DNA of 64,000 bases from CAVVXX01 sp963707975. GTDB lineage: Bacteria; Pseudomonadota; Alphaproteobacteria; Micropepsales; Micropepsaceae. The notes under the pieces were generated by a model that searched no databases, was not told the DNA's origin, and was given only the letters and a program-made list of their open reading frames with translations. The stretch covers positions 1,302,001 to 1,366,000 of the forward strand of contig OY970177.1 in NCBI GenBank assembly GCA_963707975.1. The letters run 5' to 3'. This document shows positions 8,107 through 16,948 of the stretch, piece by piece. The position numbers were made by a program, and so were the translations under genes. Numbering within the stretch: position 1 is the stretch's first letter; the number at the start of each line of letters is the position of its first letter.

Positions 8107-9471
8107 GTGAAGCCGCTCTGTTTCGTTTTAATGCCTTTCGGCCGCAAACCGGACGAACGAGGAAGATTGATCGATTTCGACGCCATTTATCGCCAAGTCA
8201 TAGCACCGGCGGTGACGGGTGCCGAGATGGAAGTTATACGCGCCGACGAGGAACAGATCGGAGGCACGATTCACAAACCGATGTTCGAGCGCCTCATGCT
8301 CTGCGAATATGCGGTGGCTGATATTACCGGCGCTAATCCGAACGTCTTCTACGAGCTAGGGATTCGTCATGCGCTCAGGCCACGCAGCACAGTCATTGTG
8401 TTTTCCGCGGGCAGTACCTTGCCTTTTGATGTAGCTTTGTTGCGGGGGCTTCCATACGCCATCGGCGATGCAGGGTTGCCTACTAATGTAGACGGAGATA
8501 GGGCGGCTATAAAGCTGAGGCTCGAGGCTGCTAGGCGCGACCACAGCGATGATAGTCCGGTGTTCCAACTTGTTGAGGGCATGCCGCGACTGGAAGTGGA
8601 CCACAGTAAAACAGACATCTTCCGACAACGTGCAATGTACTCCAAAGAATATAAAGATCGACTTGCGACAGCGCGGAGGGAGGGCGCGAAAGCAGTGGCC
8701 GCCATAGCCGCCGATCCAGGGCTTAGTAATCTCGCCGATGTTGAGAGCGGTATCGTCGTAGACCTACTACTTTCATATCGCGCTGTATCGGCACACCAGG
8801 AAATGGTGGACCTCTTCGAGCGCATGCCTGCGCCACTCCAGAGGACGCGGCTCGTGCGCGAGCAGTTTGCATTTGCGCTCAATCGACTTTGCAGGCGCGA
8901 GGAAGCGGAAAAAACGCTGCGCAACATCATTGACGAGTTTGGTGCAAGCAGTGAGACAAACGCCTTGCTCGGTCGCGTATACAAAGATCGGTGGGAGGAG
9001 GCGTCGAAGGGAGGTCGCGTAATCGAAGCGCGTGGCCTGTTGAAGCTTGCAATCGAGACATATTTGTCTGGATTTGAGGCCGATTGGCGCGACGCCTATC
9101 CTGGGATCAATGCGGTGACATTGATGGAAATGCAGGAAAAGCCGGATTTGAGGCAGATTGAGATCTTACCAATCGTCAGATACGCAGCGTCGCAACGTGC
9201 GAAACGCGGTGGGGACTACTGGGATCACGCGACATTATTGGAATTGGCTGTACTCGCGCGCGACCAGGAAGCTGCTGCCGATGCACTGGCCGCGGCATTC
9301 ACTGTTGTGCGCGAGCCTTGGGAAATTGAGACGACCGCTCGGAATCTCGGTCTAATACGAGCCAAGCGCGACGCGCGTGGCGAAGATGGAACTTCGATTC
9401 TAGAGCTAGAGAAGCAGATGAATGACATGAAGCTTCGCCTTGAGGCGGGGAGGGGGGCAGAGAAGAAATAA
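8107..9471 (+). CDS. Nucleoside-deoxyribosyltransferase-like enzyme fused to a TPR-type (TRAFs-binding/TPR-S) domain
   Basis: I choose the GTG at 8107 (G-G-A-G eight bases upstream) because the frame further upstream lies over the divergent TIR gene's 5' end and has no homology. 454 residues. Residues 4-140 carry C-F-V-L-M-P-F-G, D-F-D-A-I-Y, R-A-D-E, a C-E-Y-A-V-A-D-I-T segment and N-P-N-V-F-Y-E-L-G-I-R-H: a Rossmann-like base-exchange/NAD-processing fold with a conserved Glu in Y-E-L-G. The C-terminal two thirds match the bacterial TRAFs-binding/TPR-S type (L-L-S-Y-R-A-V, E-M-V-D-L-F-E-R-M-P, E-T-N-A-L-L-G-R-V-Y-K-D-R-W-E). Such proteins are associated with NTP- and nucleotide-dependent conflict systems. 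It lies 108 nt ahead of the TrkA-N/RyR gene on the same strand. Confidence 0.75.
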   Translation: MKPLCFVLMPFGRKPDERGRLIDFDAIYRQVIAPAVTGAEMEVIRADEEQIGGTIHKPMFERLMLCEYAVADITGANPNVFYELGIRHALRPRSTVIVFSAGSTLPFDVALLRGLPYAIGDAGLPTNVDGDRAAIKLRLEAARRDHSDDSPVFQLVEGMPRLEVDHSKTDIFRQRAMYSKEYKDRLATARREGAKAVAAIAADPGLSNLADVESGIVVDLLLSYRAVSAHQEMVDLFERMPAPLQRTRLVREQFAFALNRLCRREEAEKTLRNIIDEFGASSETNALLGRVYKDRWEEASKGGRVIEARGLLKLAIETYLSGFEADWRDAYPGINAVTLMEMQEKPDLRQIEILPIVRYAASQRAKRGGDYWDHATLLELAVLARDQEAAADALAAAFTVVREPWEIETTARNLGLIRAKRDARGEDGTSILELEKQMNDMKLRLEAGRGAEKK

Positions 9472-9579
9472 TCCCCACAACACACCTACGATGTCTCTTG
9501 CAACGTGTAGGTGCATAGTCGCAGAATGCGAGGGAGAATTTGATCGTCTATTCCCTCTGCGGCAGATCATTTTATCATC

Positions 9580-10752
9580 ATGACTCCGAATATCTTCCCG
9601 CAACTAAAATCTCAAAAGTGGATACTTGTTGTTTTAATTGGTGGCGCCGCATTTATTTTTGCGTTCGCTCACATGTGGGAGTACGGCTATTTAGATTGCA
9701 CCCGAGATGTGCGCCCGTGCGAAACGACCCAAGCTGTCCCTCCGTCACAAGCGTTACTCGAAACCATAAAATTAATGACCGGCTCCAGTAGTATTCGGCT
9801 CGAACTGAACCCGTATCTTCTTGGCGCGCGCTTCGCATTTTTACTCGCAGCGTTTTCTGGCGTCTTCAAGTTAGCCCTCGACTATGTGCGCCGCGATGTC
9901 CGCGTAGTGATGGCGCGGAGGGCAAAAAATCATGTGATCGTCTGCGGGCTGGGCAGGACCGGGCTTCAAATTGTTGAGAATCTCCACCGCAAGGGTAAGC
10001 CGGTTGTCGTCGTTACGCGGGACGCAGAGTCGCCAGAGGTCAGTTCCTGTGAGCGGCGAGGAGTAGCGGTGCTGCAGGGTGATGGGGCTGATCTGAATGT
10101 GCTGAATCTTGCCGGCCTCCAGCGCGCCCAATCTTTGATAGTGACTTGTGGCTCAGACTCGACAAATGTCGACATTGCTTTGCGCGCACAGGATGCCCGA
10201 GCAAAAGTAACGGGAGGCGCGCGGTCCCTTAAGATTGTCCCGGAGCTTCGGAACGATTGGTTTTACAGCGCGGTGCGGAGTCACGGAACTGCCTCTTTGA
10301 GCTCCGGGCCGTCCGAAATCCTACCATTCAATCTAAATGTCAACGCGGCGCGCTTGCTGCTGGATTCGCTAGCCTTTAGTAATGCGACATCTAAATACGT
10401 CCCGCCCCGACCCCTGTTGGTAATAGGTGGATTTGGTCAAACGGCAATAGAAATTGTAATGCAGGCGGCCGGTTGTAATTTCGCGGTTCCTGGTCAGAAG
10501 CTTTCTGTGCTTGCATTCGACGAAAAGGGTCAGACGTGCGCGACGTTGCTCAATGCAAAATATCCAAATCTCTCCGAGTTAGTCGACTTCGAATTTGTAC
10601 CATGCTCATTTGCGCTCGATGATCTGTCGCAATGGGCGAATGTTGAGAGCATCCTGCGCGACAAGATCCCGTTGGCCGTAATAGTGGCGCTTCAAGCAGA
10701 CGAAATTTCAGCGCACACGGCACTCGAATTCAGAGATCGAACTCGACCGTAA
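9580..10752 (+). CDS. Two-TM TrkA-N domain protein, N-terminal part of a TrkA-N/RyR fusion
   Basis: 390 residues. Hydrophobic helices occur at about 14-32 and 84-103 (A-R-F-A-F-L-L-A-A-F-S-G-V-F), then a basic segment, then a TrkA-N Rossmann domain: H-V-I-V-C-G-L-G-R-T-G (residues 113-123) binding NAD(H) or a similar dinucleotide, V-V-V-V-T-R-D, and L-Q-G-D-G-A. A second degenerate Rossmann domain begins at L-L-V-I-G-G-F-G-Q-T-A (about 285). At about 10735 the frame breaks: in the next frame E-I-E-L-D-R-N-S-K-G-Q-I-P-V-F-V leads directly into the RyR-bearing segment at 10778. Architecture resembles a ligand-gated membrane protein. Known relatives occur in nucleotide-centred conflict systems; ion-channel activity is only an inference. 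Confidence 0.7.
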   Translation: MTPNIFPQLKSQKWILVVLIGGAAFIFAFAHMWEYGYLDCTRDVRPCETTQAVPPSQALLETIKLMTGSSSIRLELNPYLLGARFAFLLAAFSGVFKLALDYVRRDVRVVMARRAKNHVIVCGLGRTGLQIVENLHRKGKPVVVVTRDAESPEVSSCERRGVAVLQGDGADLNVLNLAGLQRAQSLIVTCGSDSTNVDIALRAQDARAKVTGGARSLKIVPELRNDWFYSAVRSHGTASLSSGPSEILPFNLNVNAARLLLDSLAFSNATSKYVPPRPLLVIGGFGQTAIEIVMQAAGCNFAVPGQKLSVLAFDEKGQTCATLLNAKYPNLSELVDFEFVPCSFALDDLSQWANVESILRDKIPLAVIVALQADEISAHTALEFRDRTRP

Positions 10753-10777
10753 TTCAAAAGGTCAGATTCCCGTATTT

Positions 10778-11386
10778 GTGAGACTTCGGCAGCAACAAAA
10801 GCTCGGCCGCTTCCTCGCTGGGATTGAGGCTCTTGATACTATGCCGGAACGGCTGACGCCGTTCGGGGACTTAATGACTTTGACCGAGCCGAATGTGCTT
10901 ATCAACGAGGCCTTAGATATTATCGCGCGAACGGGACACGAGGTCTATCTAACTGAAACTGATTTGAAAGATGATTCGCCCGCGAATAAACCTTGGGTCG
11001 ATCTAGCTGAGCGATATAAGCAATCGAGTCGCGCATTCGCAGATCATATCCCGATAAAGTTACGATCGATTGGGCTCAAGCTCGTGAAAGTTCCAAAGCC
11101 TTCGCCCGCGTTTCGCGAGGAGGATGTTGAGGAGTTGGCAGCCATGGAACACTGGCGCTGGACAATTGAGAAGCGATTGCAAGGTTGGCGGTATGGCACT
11201 AACCGAAATGACACTTTACGGGTTCATGATCTATTGGTGGGATGGACAGAATTGCCCGAAGGTAAACGCGAAGAGAATCGCAAAATGATTCGGCGAATTC
11301 CGAGGAGCGTTGAAATGGCCGGTCGTTCAATCGAAGTAGTAAGTGCTGCTAATACTGAAGGGCTGGCGTCCGCAATCAGGGACTAA
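10778..11386 (+). CDS. RyR-domain C-terminal part of the TrkA-N/RyR protein (after frameshift)
   Basis: This 202-residue segment continues the protein encoded from 9580 after a frameshift near 10735. The diagnostic part is at residues 110-180: A-M-E-H-W-R-W-T-I-E-K-R-L, G-W-R-Y-G, L-L-V-G-W-T-E-L-P-E-G-K-R-E-E-N and M-I-R-R-I-P, which is the RyR domain first described in ryanodine receptors and later found in bacterial nucleotide-signalling systems, where ADP-ribose-type ligands are proposed. Its 3' end overlaps the 3' end of the leftward lipoprotein gene by 11 nt. If the frameshift is real, the RyR part would need its own start; no good ribosome site is visible near 10778. Confidence 0.7.
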   Translation: MRLRQQQKLGRFLAGIEALDTMPERLTPFGDLMTLTEPNVLINEALDIIARTGHEVYLTETDLKDDSPANKPWVDLAERYKQSSRAFADHIPIKLRSIGLKLVKVPKPSPAFREEDVEELAAMEHWRWTIEKRLQGWRYGTNRNDTLRVHDLLVGWTELPEGKREENRKMIRRIPRSVEMAGRSIEVVSAANTEGLASAIRD

Positions 11387-13058
11387 TCACCAGTGCCGGA
11401 GTCGGGGGTGGCAGTTCCCCTTCCTTCTCCAATCCCCACACCTGGTTCAGCAAATTCAAAACTTCGAGGCTCTCATTATCCGGATACTCGACGCTACATG
11501 ACCCTTGTCGACCGGAATAAAGAGCAATTTGAGTGGTACTGAGACAAGGCTTCGGGATCGAGTAGACGTCTCCCTGGTCGTCCCTGATGCTGACAGCGGC
11601 ATCGTCGCTGGCGACATGCTTTGATGCATAAAACAGAGTCTCGTAGTAATTCTCTCCCGTTATTTTCGGGTTTCGCCCCAATACGCGAATGAACAAATCC
11701 GGATTGGTACCGGGGCTATCTTCGTACCGCACAATCTCGCCCAGAAAGTAGACCACAGCTTCGAAAGATCGTGTGGTGAACTCAATCCTGTCCGAAACAA
11801 GCTTGATTGCTCTTTGACTCGTGTTTCCACCCTCACCCGACGTTAGTATTGCCTCAGCATCAACTCCTTTCTTTCCTGATGCTCCATGCTGGCAGTCATT
11901 ATCGTCGATAGTAGGTGCGGTTTTCTTTGTTGGGGCTAACCCCTGCACAAGAAGACTGCGGGGATCACGACGACTGTCACTCGTCTCCGAGGTGCGGGTG
12001 CGTACCGTGGAAAGTGCGTTGGTAAAATTGAGCGTGAAACCAACATCTTCGTTCTTCTTCTGGCAAACCACGGACAAACCAGACTTGGCACTCGGCTTGA
12101 CATCCAATTTTAATTGAATCATCTGCGATCGAAATTGTGGATTGTGGGCCACCGCATTGGGAATTACGTCGACAACTTCGGACGGAATATCCTTCTCCGA
12201 GCCGATTCCAAGACCTAAAACTAAGAGATCGTCTAATAGCGCTTGAAAGCACACTTCTGGATGCGGCCCTGGTGCGTCTTGGCCGATTGGTTCGCGCGCA
12301 AGGTCATTGATGAAAACGACCATATTGGTGGACGAATCATCGGCTACGGCTCCTCCTGTATCTCTGCACGCGCGAAGTGTGGTGGTCCCGTCGTTGATAC
12401 TCGCGTAATGAAGAATGCCGTGTGAAGCACGGTTCTTCATGTTAATGCAGATTTGACGTGCCAGCGATACTTCCCGCGAGGTCGCATCGGAAGCCAGAAT
12501 TTCGGTGCACTGAGCCCCTACGGCATCATCGATTTTGTCGAGTAGGTCATTCGAAACTCGAATATTCGAAATAAACATTAGAAAGAGAAAATCACGCTGA
12601 AACCCTTCATCCTGAAATAGTTGAAGGTTGCTCAAGACAACTGGGGTCATCATCCCGCGTTGATATTTTTGATCATCGAGCGTTTGGAGTGTAAGCGAAT
12701 TTGATTCCTGTGCCTGAAGCCCAAGAGTGGTTGCAAGCGCCGCCAACGTCTTTTGAGTTGCAAGAGTGGTAGGCTTTCCCGCTGTGAGCGTACCAGTGGT
12801 CTGCATCGCCTTGGAGAATGGCGACGAGAGGTTCAATGACGGTTGGAGTTGGTCACTCGCTTGGTCGCCCTCCAATCTCGAATAATAAGTTGGAGCACGC
12901 TGACTCGCTCTGACTACATTTAAGAGTAGAAGCGTGTTCGTAGAGTCAGCAACCGCGCGATTGTACGCGATGGTGCGGTCGGACATATTCGGCGAATACT
13001 CGCAAGCACAGAGTGAAAGAACAGGTATGAGTGCCGCGAGCGCAGCTGCGATCTTCAT
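11376..13058 (-). CDS. Lipoprotein of unknown family
   Basis: I start at ATG 13058, which follows a G-rich ribosome site (TTGGGGGACCC) and opens a typical lipoprotein signal: M-K-I-A-A-A-L-A-A-L-I-P-V-L-S then L-C-A-C, with the likely lipidated Cys at residue 19. About 560 residues. The body contains N-T-L-L-L-L-N-V-V-R-A-S-Q-R-A-P-T-Y-Y-S and a central hydrophilic region; I recognise no enzyme motif. Predicted anchored to the inner leaflet of the outer membrane or the outer leaflet of the inner membrane. It lies between two TIR genes, convergent with the TrkA-N/RyR gene, and could be an envelope sensor partner. Function unknown. Confidence 0.65.
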   Translation of the reverse strand: MKIAAALAALIPVLSLCACEYSPNMSDRTIAYNRAVADSTNTLLLLNVVRASQRAPTYYSRLEGDQASDQLQPSLNLSSPFSKAMQTTGTLTAGKPTTLATQKTLAALATTLGLQAQESNSLTLQTLDDQKYQRGMMTPVVLSNLQLFQDEGFQRDFLFLMFISNIRVSNDLLDKIDDAVGAQCTEILASDATSREVSLARQICINMKNRASHGILHYASINDGTTTLRACRDTGGAVADDSSTNMVVFINDLAREPIGQDAPGPHPEVCFQALLDDLLVLGLGIGSEKDIPSEVVDVIPNAVAHNPQFRSQMIQLKLDVKPSAKSGLSVVCQKKNEDVGFTLNFTNALSTVRTRTSETSDSRRDPRSLLVQGLAPTKKTAPTIDDNDCQHGASGKKGVDAEAILTSGEGGNTSQRAIKLVSDRIEFTTRSFEAVVYFLGEIVRYEDSPGTNPDLFIRVLGRNPKITGENYYETLFYASKHVASDDAAVSIRDDQGDVYSIPKPCLSTTQIALYSGRQGSCSVEYPDNESLEVLNLLNQVWGLEKEGELPPPTPALVISP

Positions 13059-13399
13059 GGGTCCCCCAATATTTGCCCAATGCAGATTGGCCACATTATA
13101 GGGCCAATAAACCAATTCGTGAATTGGAGCTCATCGGTTCATATTCGGATCAATCTCTCTCGGGCGTATTAGTTAGCTAAATCAAGCGGTTCAGTGCATC
13201 CCGACAACAAATTATGCGGTGATTAACTGAGTAATTTGAAGTTCCAAAGGTCCAATCGCAAGAGCGTGCAATCTGCGTTTGCTCTGCGGGAAGCGATCTT
13301 TGCGAAGAGTGTCGATCTCATCAATGTCAATTTCGCCTAATTCATCTGGTCGTTGTCGACAACTGACTAGCGGACGGCGCGTGCTCCTTGCCTGATCAT

Positions 13400-16096
13400 T
13401 TATAAGAACAACCAGCCTTCAATTCTCTGGAGCAATGTTGGTGGAGGTGGGCTCCACTTGTCACGCAGTCCATTATAGGCATCAGCCACCTGCTGCATCA
13501 TGCCCTCGCGTGCGAGTAGGCGAGCTAGCGTCGCGCGGTGATAGCGCCAGTTTCTCCAAGCATCATCGGGCCAGTCTTCATCGTGGGCGCGTTCGGCAGC
13601 AGCGGCGTAATAGTTGAAAGCACTGAATAAGAGCGCCTCCTTCTTCGGGGGAGAGTTCGCCCTGACAGCGAAGCTTTCGTCACGATCTCCGAAGCGCGCG
13701 AGCGCGTTCGGATCGCCCGCGTCCGCACCTTTCTGATACCAGAACCATGCTTTTCCCAGGTCTGCGTGAAGCAAAGTGCGCGTGGGCGTACTTGGGCTGT
13801 GCGCTCCATACTCGTAGAGATGTCCAAGCTCGAAGGCAGCGATCGGTACCCCGTCCTGCCAAGCCTGTTCGTATAACGAAACCGCACGGCTGAGATCGAG
13901 CATTCCCGTAGATTCTTCCACCAGAAGGCTTGCGAGATCGATGCGTGCGGCACGATAGCCTTCCGAAATCGCCATCTCGAATTCGCGCCTCGCGCTTGTC
14001 AGATCGTGTTTCGCCACGAAGGCTCGACCCTGCTGATAGACCAGTCGAGGTGTGTTCCCGAGCATTACGATTTCCTGCGCGCAAGTCGCGTTCGCGACAT
14101 CGGAGACGATTTTGTCCTGCGCTAACCCCGCCGCTTGACGATCGGGATCATAGTGTGCTCCGGCCGCGGAATCGCATTTGGATGCGTCCTTTGGCCAAGT
14201 TCGGATGCGCGTATCCGGCGGCAGGCCCAACAGAGACCGCTCGATATCGGACAGAGAATTGAATTCCGCGGCCTCATACCAGATGATCTGTGCTTCAATA
14301 TCGGCCGGAACCCGCGCATCCCAGATTCGCGTGGTCTTGTCCCACGACGCGGTGACGATGCGCCTGCCGTCGGGCGAGTAGGCAGCGGAGTTGACGGCAT
14401 CGCCATGCCCGGAGAGCACGGCGAGCTGGGTGCGTGTGGCTGCATCCCAGATGCGCGCGGTCTTGTCGTCCGACGCGGTGACGATGCGCCCGCCGTCGGG
14501 CGAGTAGGCAGCGGAATTGACGCGATCGCCATGCCCGGAGAGCACGGCGAGCTGAGCACCCGTGGCTGCATCCCAGATGCGCGCGGTCTTGTCGTTCGAC
14601 GCGGTGACGATGCGCCTGCCGTCGGGCGAGTAGGCAGCGGTGTAGACGCGATCGCCATGCCCGGAGAGCACAGCGAGCAGGGTGCCCGTAACGACATCCC
14701 AGATGCGCGCGATCTTGTCGTGCGACGCGGTGACGATGCGTCTGCCGTCGGGCGAGTAGGCAGCGGAGTCGACGTCATCGCTGTGTCCGGTCAGAACAGC
14801 GAGCTGAGCGCCCGTGGCTGCATCCCAGATGCGCGCGGTCTTGTCCCACGACGCGGTGACGATGCGACGGCCGTCGGGCGAGTAGGCAGCGGAATTGACG
14901 CGATCGCCATACCCGGAGAGCACGGCAAGCTGTGCGCCCGTGACTGCATCCCAGATGCGCGCGGTCTTGTCGTTCGACGCGGTGACGATATGCCGGCCGT
15001 CGGGCGAGTAGACAGCAGAGTAGACGCGATCGCCATGCCCGGAGAGCTCGGCGAGCTGAGCGCCCGTGGCTGTATCCCAGATGCGTGCGGTCTTGTCGTT
15101 CGACGCTGTCACGATACGCCTGCCGTCGGGCGAGTAGGCAGCGGTGTTGACGGCATCGCCATGCCCGGAGAGCACGGTGAGCTGGGCGCCCGGGGCTGCA
15201 TCCCAGATGCGCGCGGTCCTGTCGTTCGACGCGGTGACGATGCGCCGGCTGTCGGGCGAGTAGGCAGCGGAGTAGACGCGATCGCCATGCCCGGAGAGCA
15301 CGGCGAGCTGAGCACCCGTGGCTGCATCCCAGATGCGCGCCGTCTTATCGTTCGACGCGGTGACGATACGCCTGCCGTCGGGCGAGTAGGCAGCGGTGTA
15401 GACGCGATCGCCATGCCCGGAGAGCACAGCGAGCTGCGTGTGCGCGGCTGCGTCCCAGATGCGCGCGGTCCTGTCGAAAGACGTCGTGACGATGCGACGG
15501 CCGTCGGGCGAGTAGGTAGCGGAGTAGACGTTATCGCTGTGTCCGGTCAGCACGGCGAGCTGGGCGCCCGTGGCGGCATCCCAGATGCGCGCGGTCTTGT
15601 CGTTCGACGCGGTGACGATACGCCTGCCGTCGGGCGAGTAGGAAGCGGTGTTGACGGCATCGCCATGTCCGGAGAGCATGGCGAGCTGAGCACCCGTGGC
15701 TGCATCCCAGATACGCGCGGTCTTGTCGTTCGACGCGGTGACGATGCGCCTGCCGTCGGGCGAGTAGGCAGCGGAGTAGATTTCATCGCTGTGTCCGGAG
15801 AGCACGGTGAGCTGAGCGCCCGTGGCTGTATCCCAGATGCGCGCCGTCTTGTCGTTCGACGCGGTGACGATACGCCTGCCGTCGGGCGAGTAGGCAGCGG
15901 TGTTGACGGCATCGCCATGCCCGGAGAGCACGGCGAGCTGAGCACCCGTGGCTGCATCCCAAATACGCGCCGTCTTATCGTTCGACGCGGTGACGATACG
16001 CCTGCCGTCGGGCGAGTAGGCAGCGGTGTAGACGCGATCGCCATGCCCGGAGAGCACAGCGAGCTGGGCATCCGCGGCGCGCATTTCCTGAAACAC
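13400..16096 (-). CDS. WD40-Sel1 C-terminal part of a TIR-TM-WD40 protein (after an in-frame TGA)
   Basis: 898 residues from a GTG at 16096. The first 11 residues are followed by 14 WD40 repeats of exactly 42 residues (nucleotides 14300-16063), enough for two seven-bladed propellers. The C-terminal 270 residues carry Sel1/TPR-like helices (D-L-S-R-A-V-S-L-Y-E-Q-A, G-K-A-W-F-W-Y-Q-K-G-A-D-A-G-D-P-N-A). This frame is identical to that of the TIR segment at 16133-16948. Only the TGA at 16135-16133 and 12 sense codons separate them, and the bridging residues (R-A-D-R-A-T-A-V-S-V-F-Q-E) look like normal coding sequence. So the two are probably one gene with a nonsense codon. No clear ribosome site precedes the GTG. 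Confidence 0.8.
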   Translation of the reverse strand: MFQEMRAADAQLAVLSGHGDRVYTAAYSPDGRRIVTASNDKTARIWDAATGAQLAVLSGHGDAVNTAAYSPDGRRIVTASNDKTARIWDTATGAQLTVLSGHSDEIYSAAYSPDGRRIVTASNDKTARIWDAATGAQLAMLSGHGDAVNTASYSPDGRRIVTASNDKTARIWDAATGAQLAVLTGHSDNVYSATYSPDGRRIVTTSFDRTARIWDAAAHTQLAVLSGHGDRVYTAAYSPDGRRIVTASNDKTARIWDAATGAQLAVLSGHGDRVYSAAYSPDSRRIVTASNDRTARIWDAAPGAQLTVLSGHGDAVNTAAYSPDGRRIVTASNDKTARIWDTATGAQLAELSGHGDRVYSAVYSPDGRHIVTASNDKTARIWDAVTGAQLAVLSGYGDRVNSAAYSPDGRRIVTASWDKTARIWDAATGAQLAVLTGHSDDVDSAAYSPDGRRIVTASHDKIARIWDVVTGTLLAVLSGHGDRVYTAAYSPDGRRIVTASNDKTARIWDAATGAQLAVLSGHGDRVNSAAYSPDGGRIVTASDDKTARIWDAATRTQLAVLSGHGDAVNSAAYSPDGRRIVTASWDKTTRIWDARVPADIEAQIIWYEAAEFNSLSDIERSLLGLPPDTRIRTWPKDASKCDSAAGAHYDPDRQAAGLAQDKIVSDVANATCAQEIVMLGNTPRLVYQQGRAFVAKHDLTSARREFEMAISEGYRAARIDLASLLVEESTGMLDLSRAVSLYEQAWQDGVPIAAFELGHLYEYGAHSPSTPTRTLLHADLGKAWFWYQKGADAGDPNALARFGDRDESFAVRANSPPKKEALLFSAFNYYAAAAERAHDEDWPDDAWRNWRYHRATLARLLAREGMMQQVADAYNGLRDKWSPPPPTLLQRIEGWLFL
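14300..16063 (-). repeat. Tandem 126-bp repeats (14 copies) encoding WD40 blades
   Basis: Fourteen head-to-tail 126-bp units with no length variation, very similar at DNA level. Each encodes a 42-residue WD40 blade. Across units most positions are invariant. Position 10 (R/A/E/N/D), position 12 (Y/N/D), position 28 (N/F/W/H/D) and positions 37-40 vary. Because the period is a multiple of three, long open frames also appear on the opposite strand; they are by-products. High unit-to-unit identity implies recent duplication or continuing recombination between units. Confidence 0.9.
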
Positions 16097-16132
16097 ACTA
16101 ACGGCGGTCGCCCTATCGGCTCGCTTGGTTTC

Positions 16133-16948
16133 TCAATTCGTGAGGACTTCTAGAATGATGCTTTGCGCACCTGAAAGGTTGTCCGCCTTGAGGCGTTCAG
16201 CGGCAGCCTGGGTGAGCAAGCGGATCTGGCCTTGAAGCGTTCGACCTTGTTGATATTCGGCTTCGAGTTGCTTCTGATAAGCAAACCATCCCGCACCGGC
16301 CGCGAGCACGGCTAGAAGCGCCATGGCGCCCGCTATCGCCTGATAGAACCTCGCACGCCGTCGCGCTGCCTCGAGCTCCCGCCGCTTCAACGCGCCGTAG
16401 TTGATGCCGAGCAAACCCGCGATGAGCTTGAGCTTAGCATTCTCTTTACCGTCGCCTTGCGGGCGGGCATCAGCGGCGATCGGGTCTGTTCGCTCTGAGG
16501 AAAGCGTCCCATCAGCCTCGAGCTTGAACTTCAAAGCAGCGGGAAAGCATTCAAGCGCTGGGTCAATTCCTGTCTTGTCACTGGCGTTAGGCTCGCCCGC
16601 CACGATAAGGGCTAAAATCTGATTTGCGCGGCCTATCCGCTTAAAGTCCAGAATCTCCTCGTTGACCCAACGGCTCCGCACGCTGGCGGGTGAACAGATC
16701 ACAATCAGATAGGCGGATTGTTCCAATGCAACCTTAATGTGGTCATTGAGGTCCGAGGACGAGGGCAGTTCGTCCCGATCGCGAAAGATTGGAAACAATT
16801 TCTCTGGGATGGGCTCGTCGCGCCCAGGCGTCCCTACGAGATGCTTTGGGACGCGATAACTCTCCAGCGCCTTATGAAGCCAATCGCCCCAAATCCTATC
16901 CGTGTGGCTATAGCTGATAAACGCTCGGTACTTGAGCTTCGCGGCCAT
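16133..16948 (-). CDS. TIR domain and membrane helix, N-terminal part of a TIR-TM-WD40 protein
   Basis: I start at ATG 16948 (M-A-A-K-L-K-Y-R-A-F-I-S-Y-S-H) because the longer upstream frame lacks homology to the sister protein at 7959. 271 residues. The TIR domain covers about 1-130 with P-I-F-R-D-R-D-E-L-P-S-S-S-D-L and R-W-V-N-E-E-I-L (candidate catalytic Glu). A conserved block A-L-E-C-F-P-A-A-L-K, P-I-A-A-D-A-R-P-Q-G-D-G-K-E-N follows, then a strongly basic stretch and a membrane helix (A-I-A-G-A-M-A-L-L-A-V-L-A-A-G-A-G-W-F) at about 206-226. It ends at a TGA (16135-16133) directly upstream of the in-frame WD40 segment. Predicted topology is TIR inside, WD40 outside. Confidence 0.8.
   Translation of the reverse strand: MAAKLKYRAFISYSHTDRIWGDWLHKALESYRVPKHLVGTPGRDEPIPEKLFPIFRDRDELPSSSDLNDHIKVALEQSAYLIVICSPASVRSRWVNEEILDFKRIGRANQILALIVAGEPNASDKTGIDPALECFPAALKFKLEADGTLSSERTDPIAADARPQGDGKENAKLKLIAGLLGINYGALKRRELEAARRRARFYQAIAGAMALLAVLAAGAGWFAYQKQLEAEYQQGRTLQGQIRLLTQAAAERLKADNLSGAQSIILEVLTN

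Noticed and set aside
14300..16063. Tandem repeats considered as a CRISPR array
   Set aside because: Units are 126 bp with no spacers, and they encode WD40 blades in frame.
16133..16135. TGA as selenocysteine
   Set aside because: The position is a linker with no redox motif, and no SECIS-like hairpin is evident. Nonsense mutation, read-through or error are simpler.
14135..16153. 672-codon rightward open frame across the WD40 repeats
   Set aside because: It is antisense to the 126-bp repeats. Because the period is a multiple of three, an absent stop in one unit is absent in all; its translation is a meaningless repeat and it has no ribosome site.
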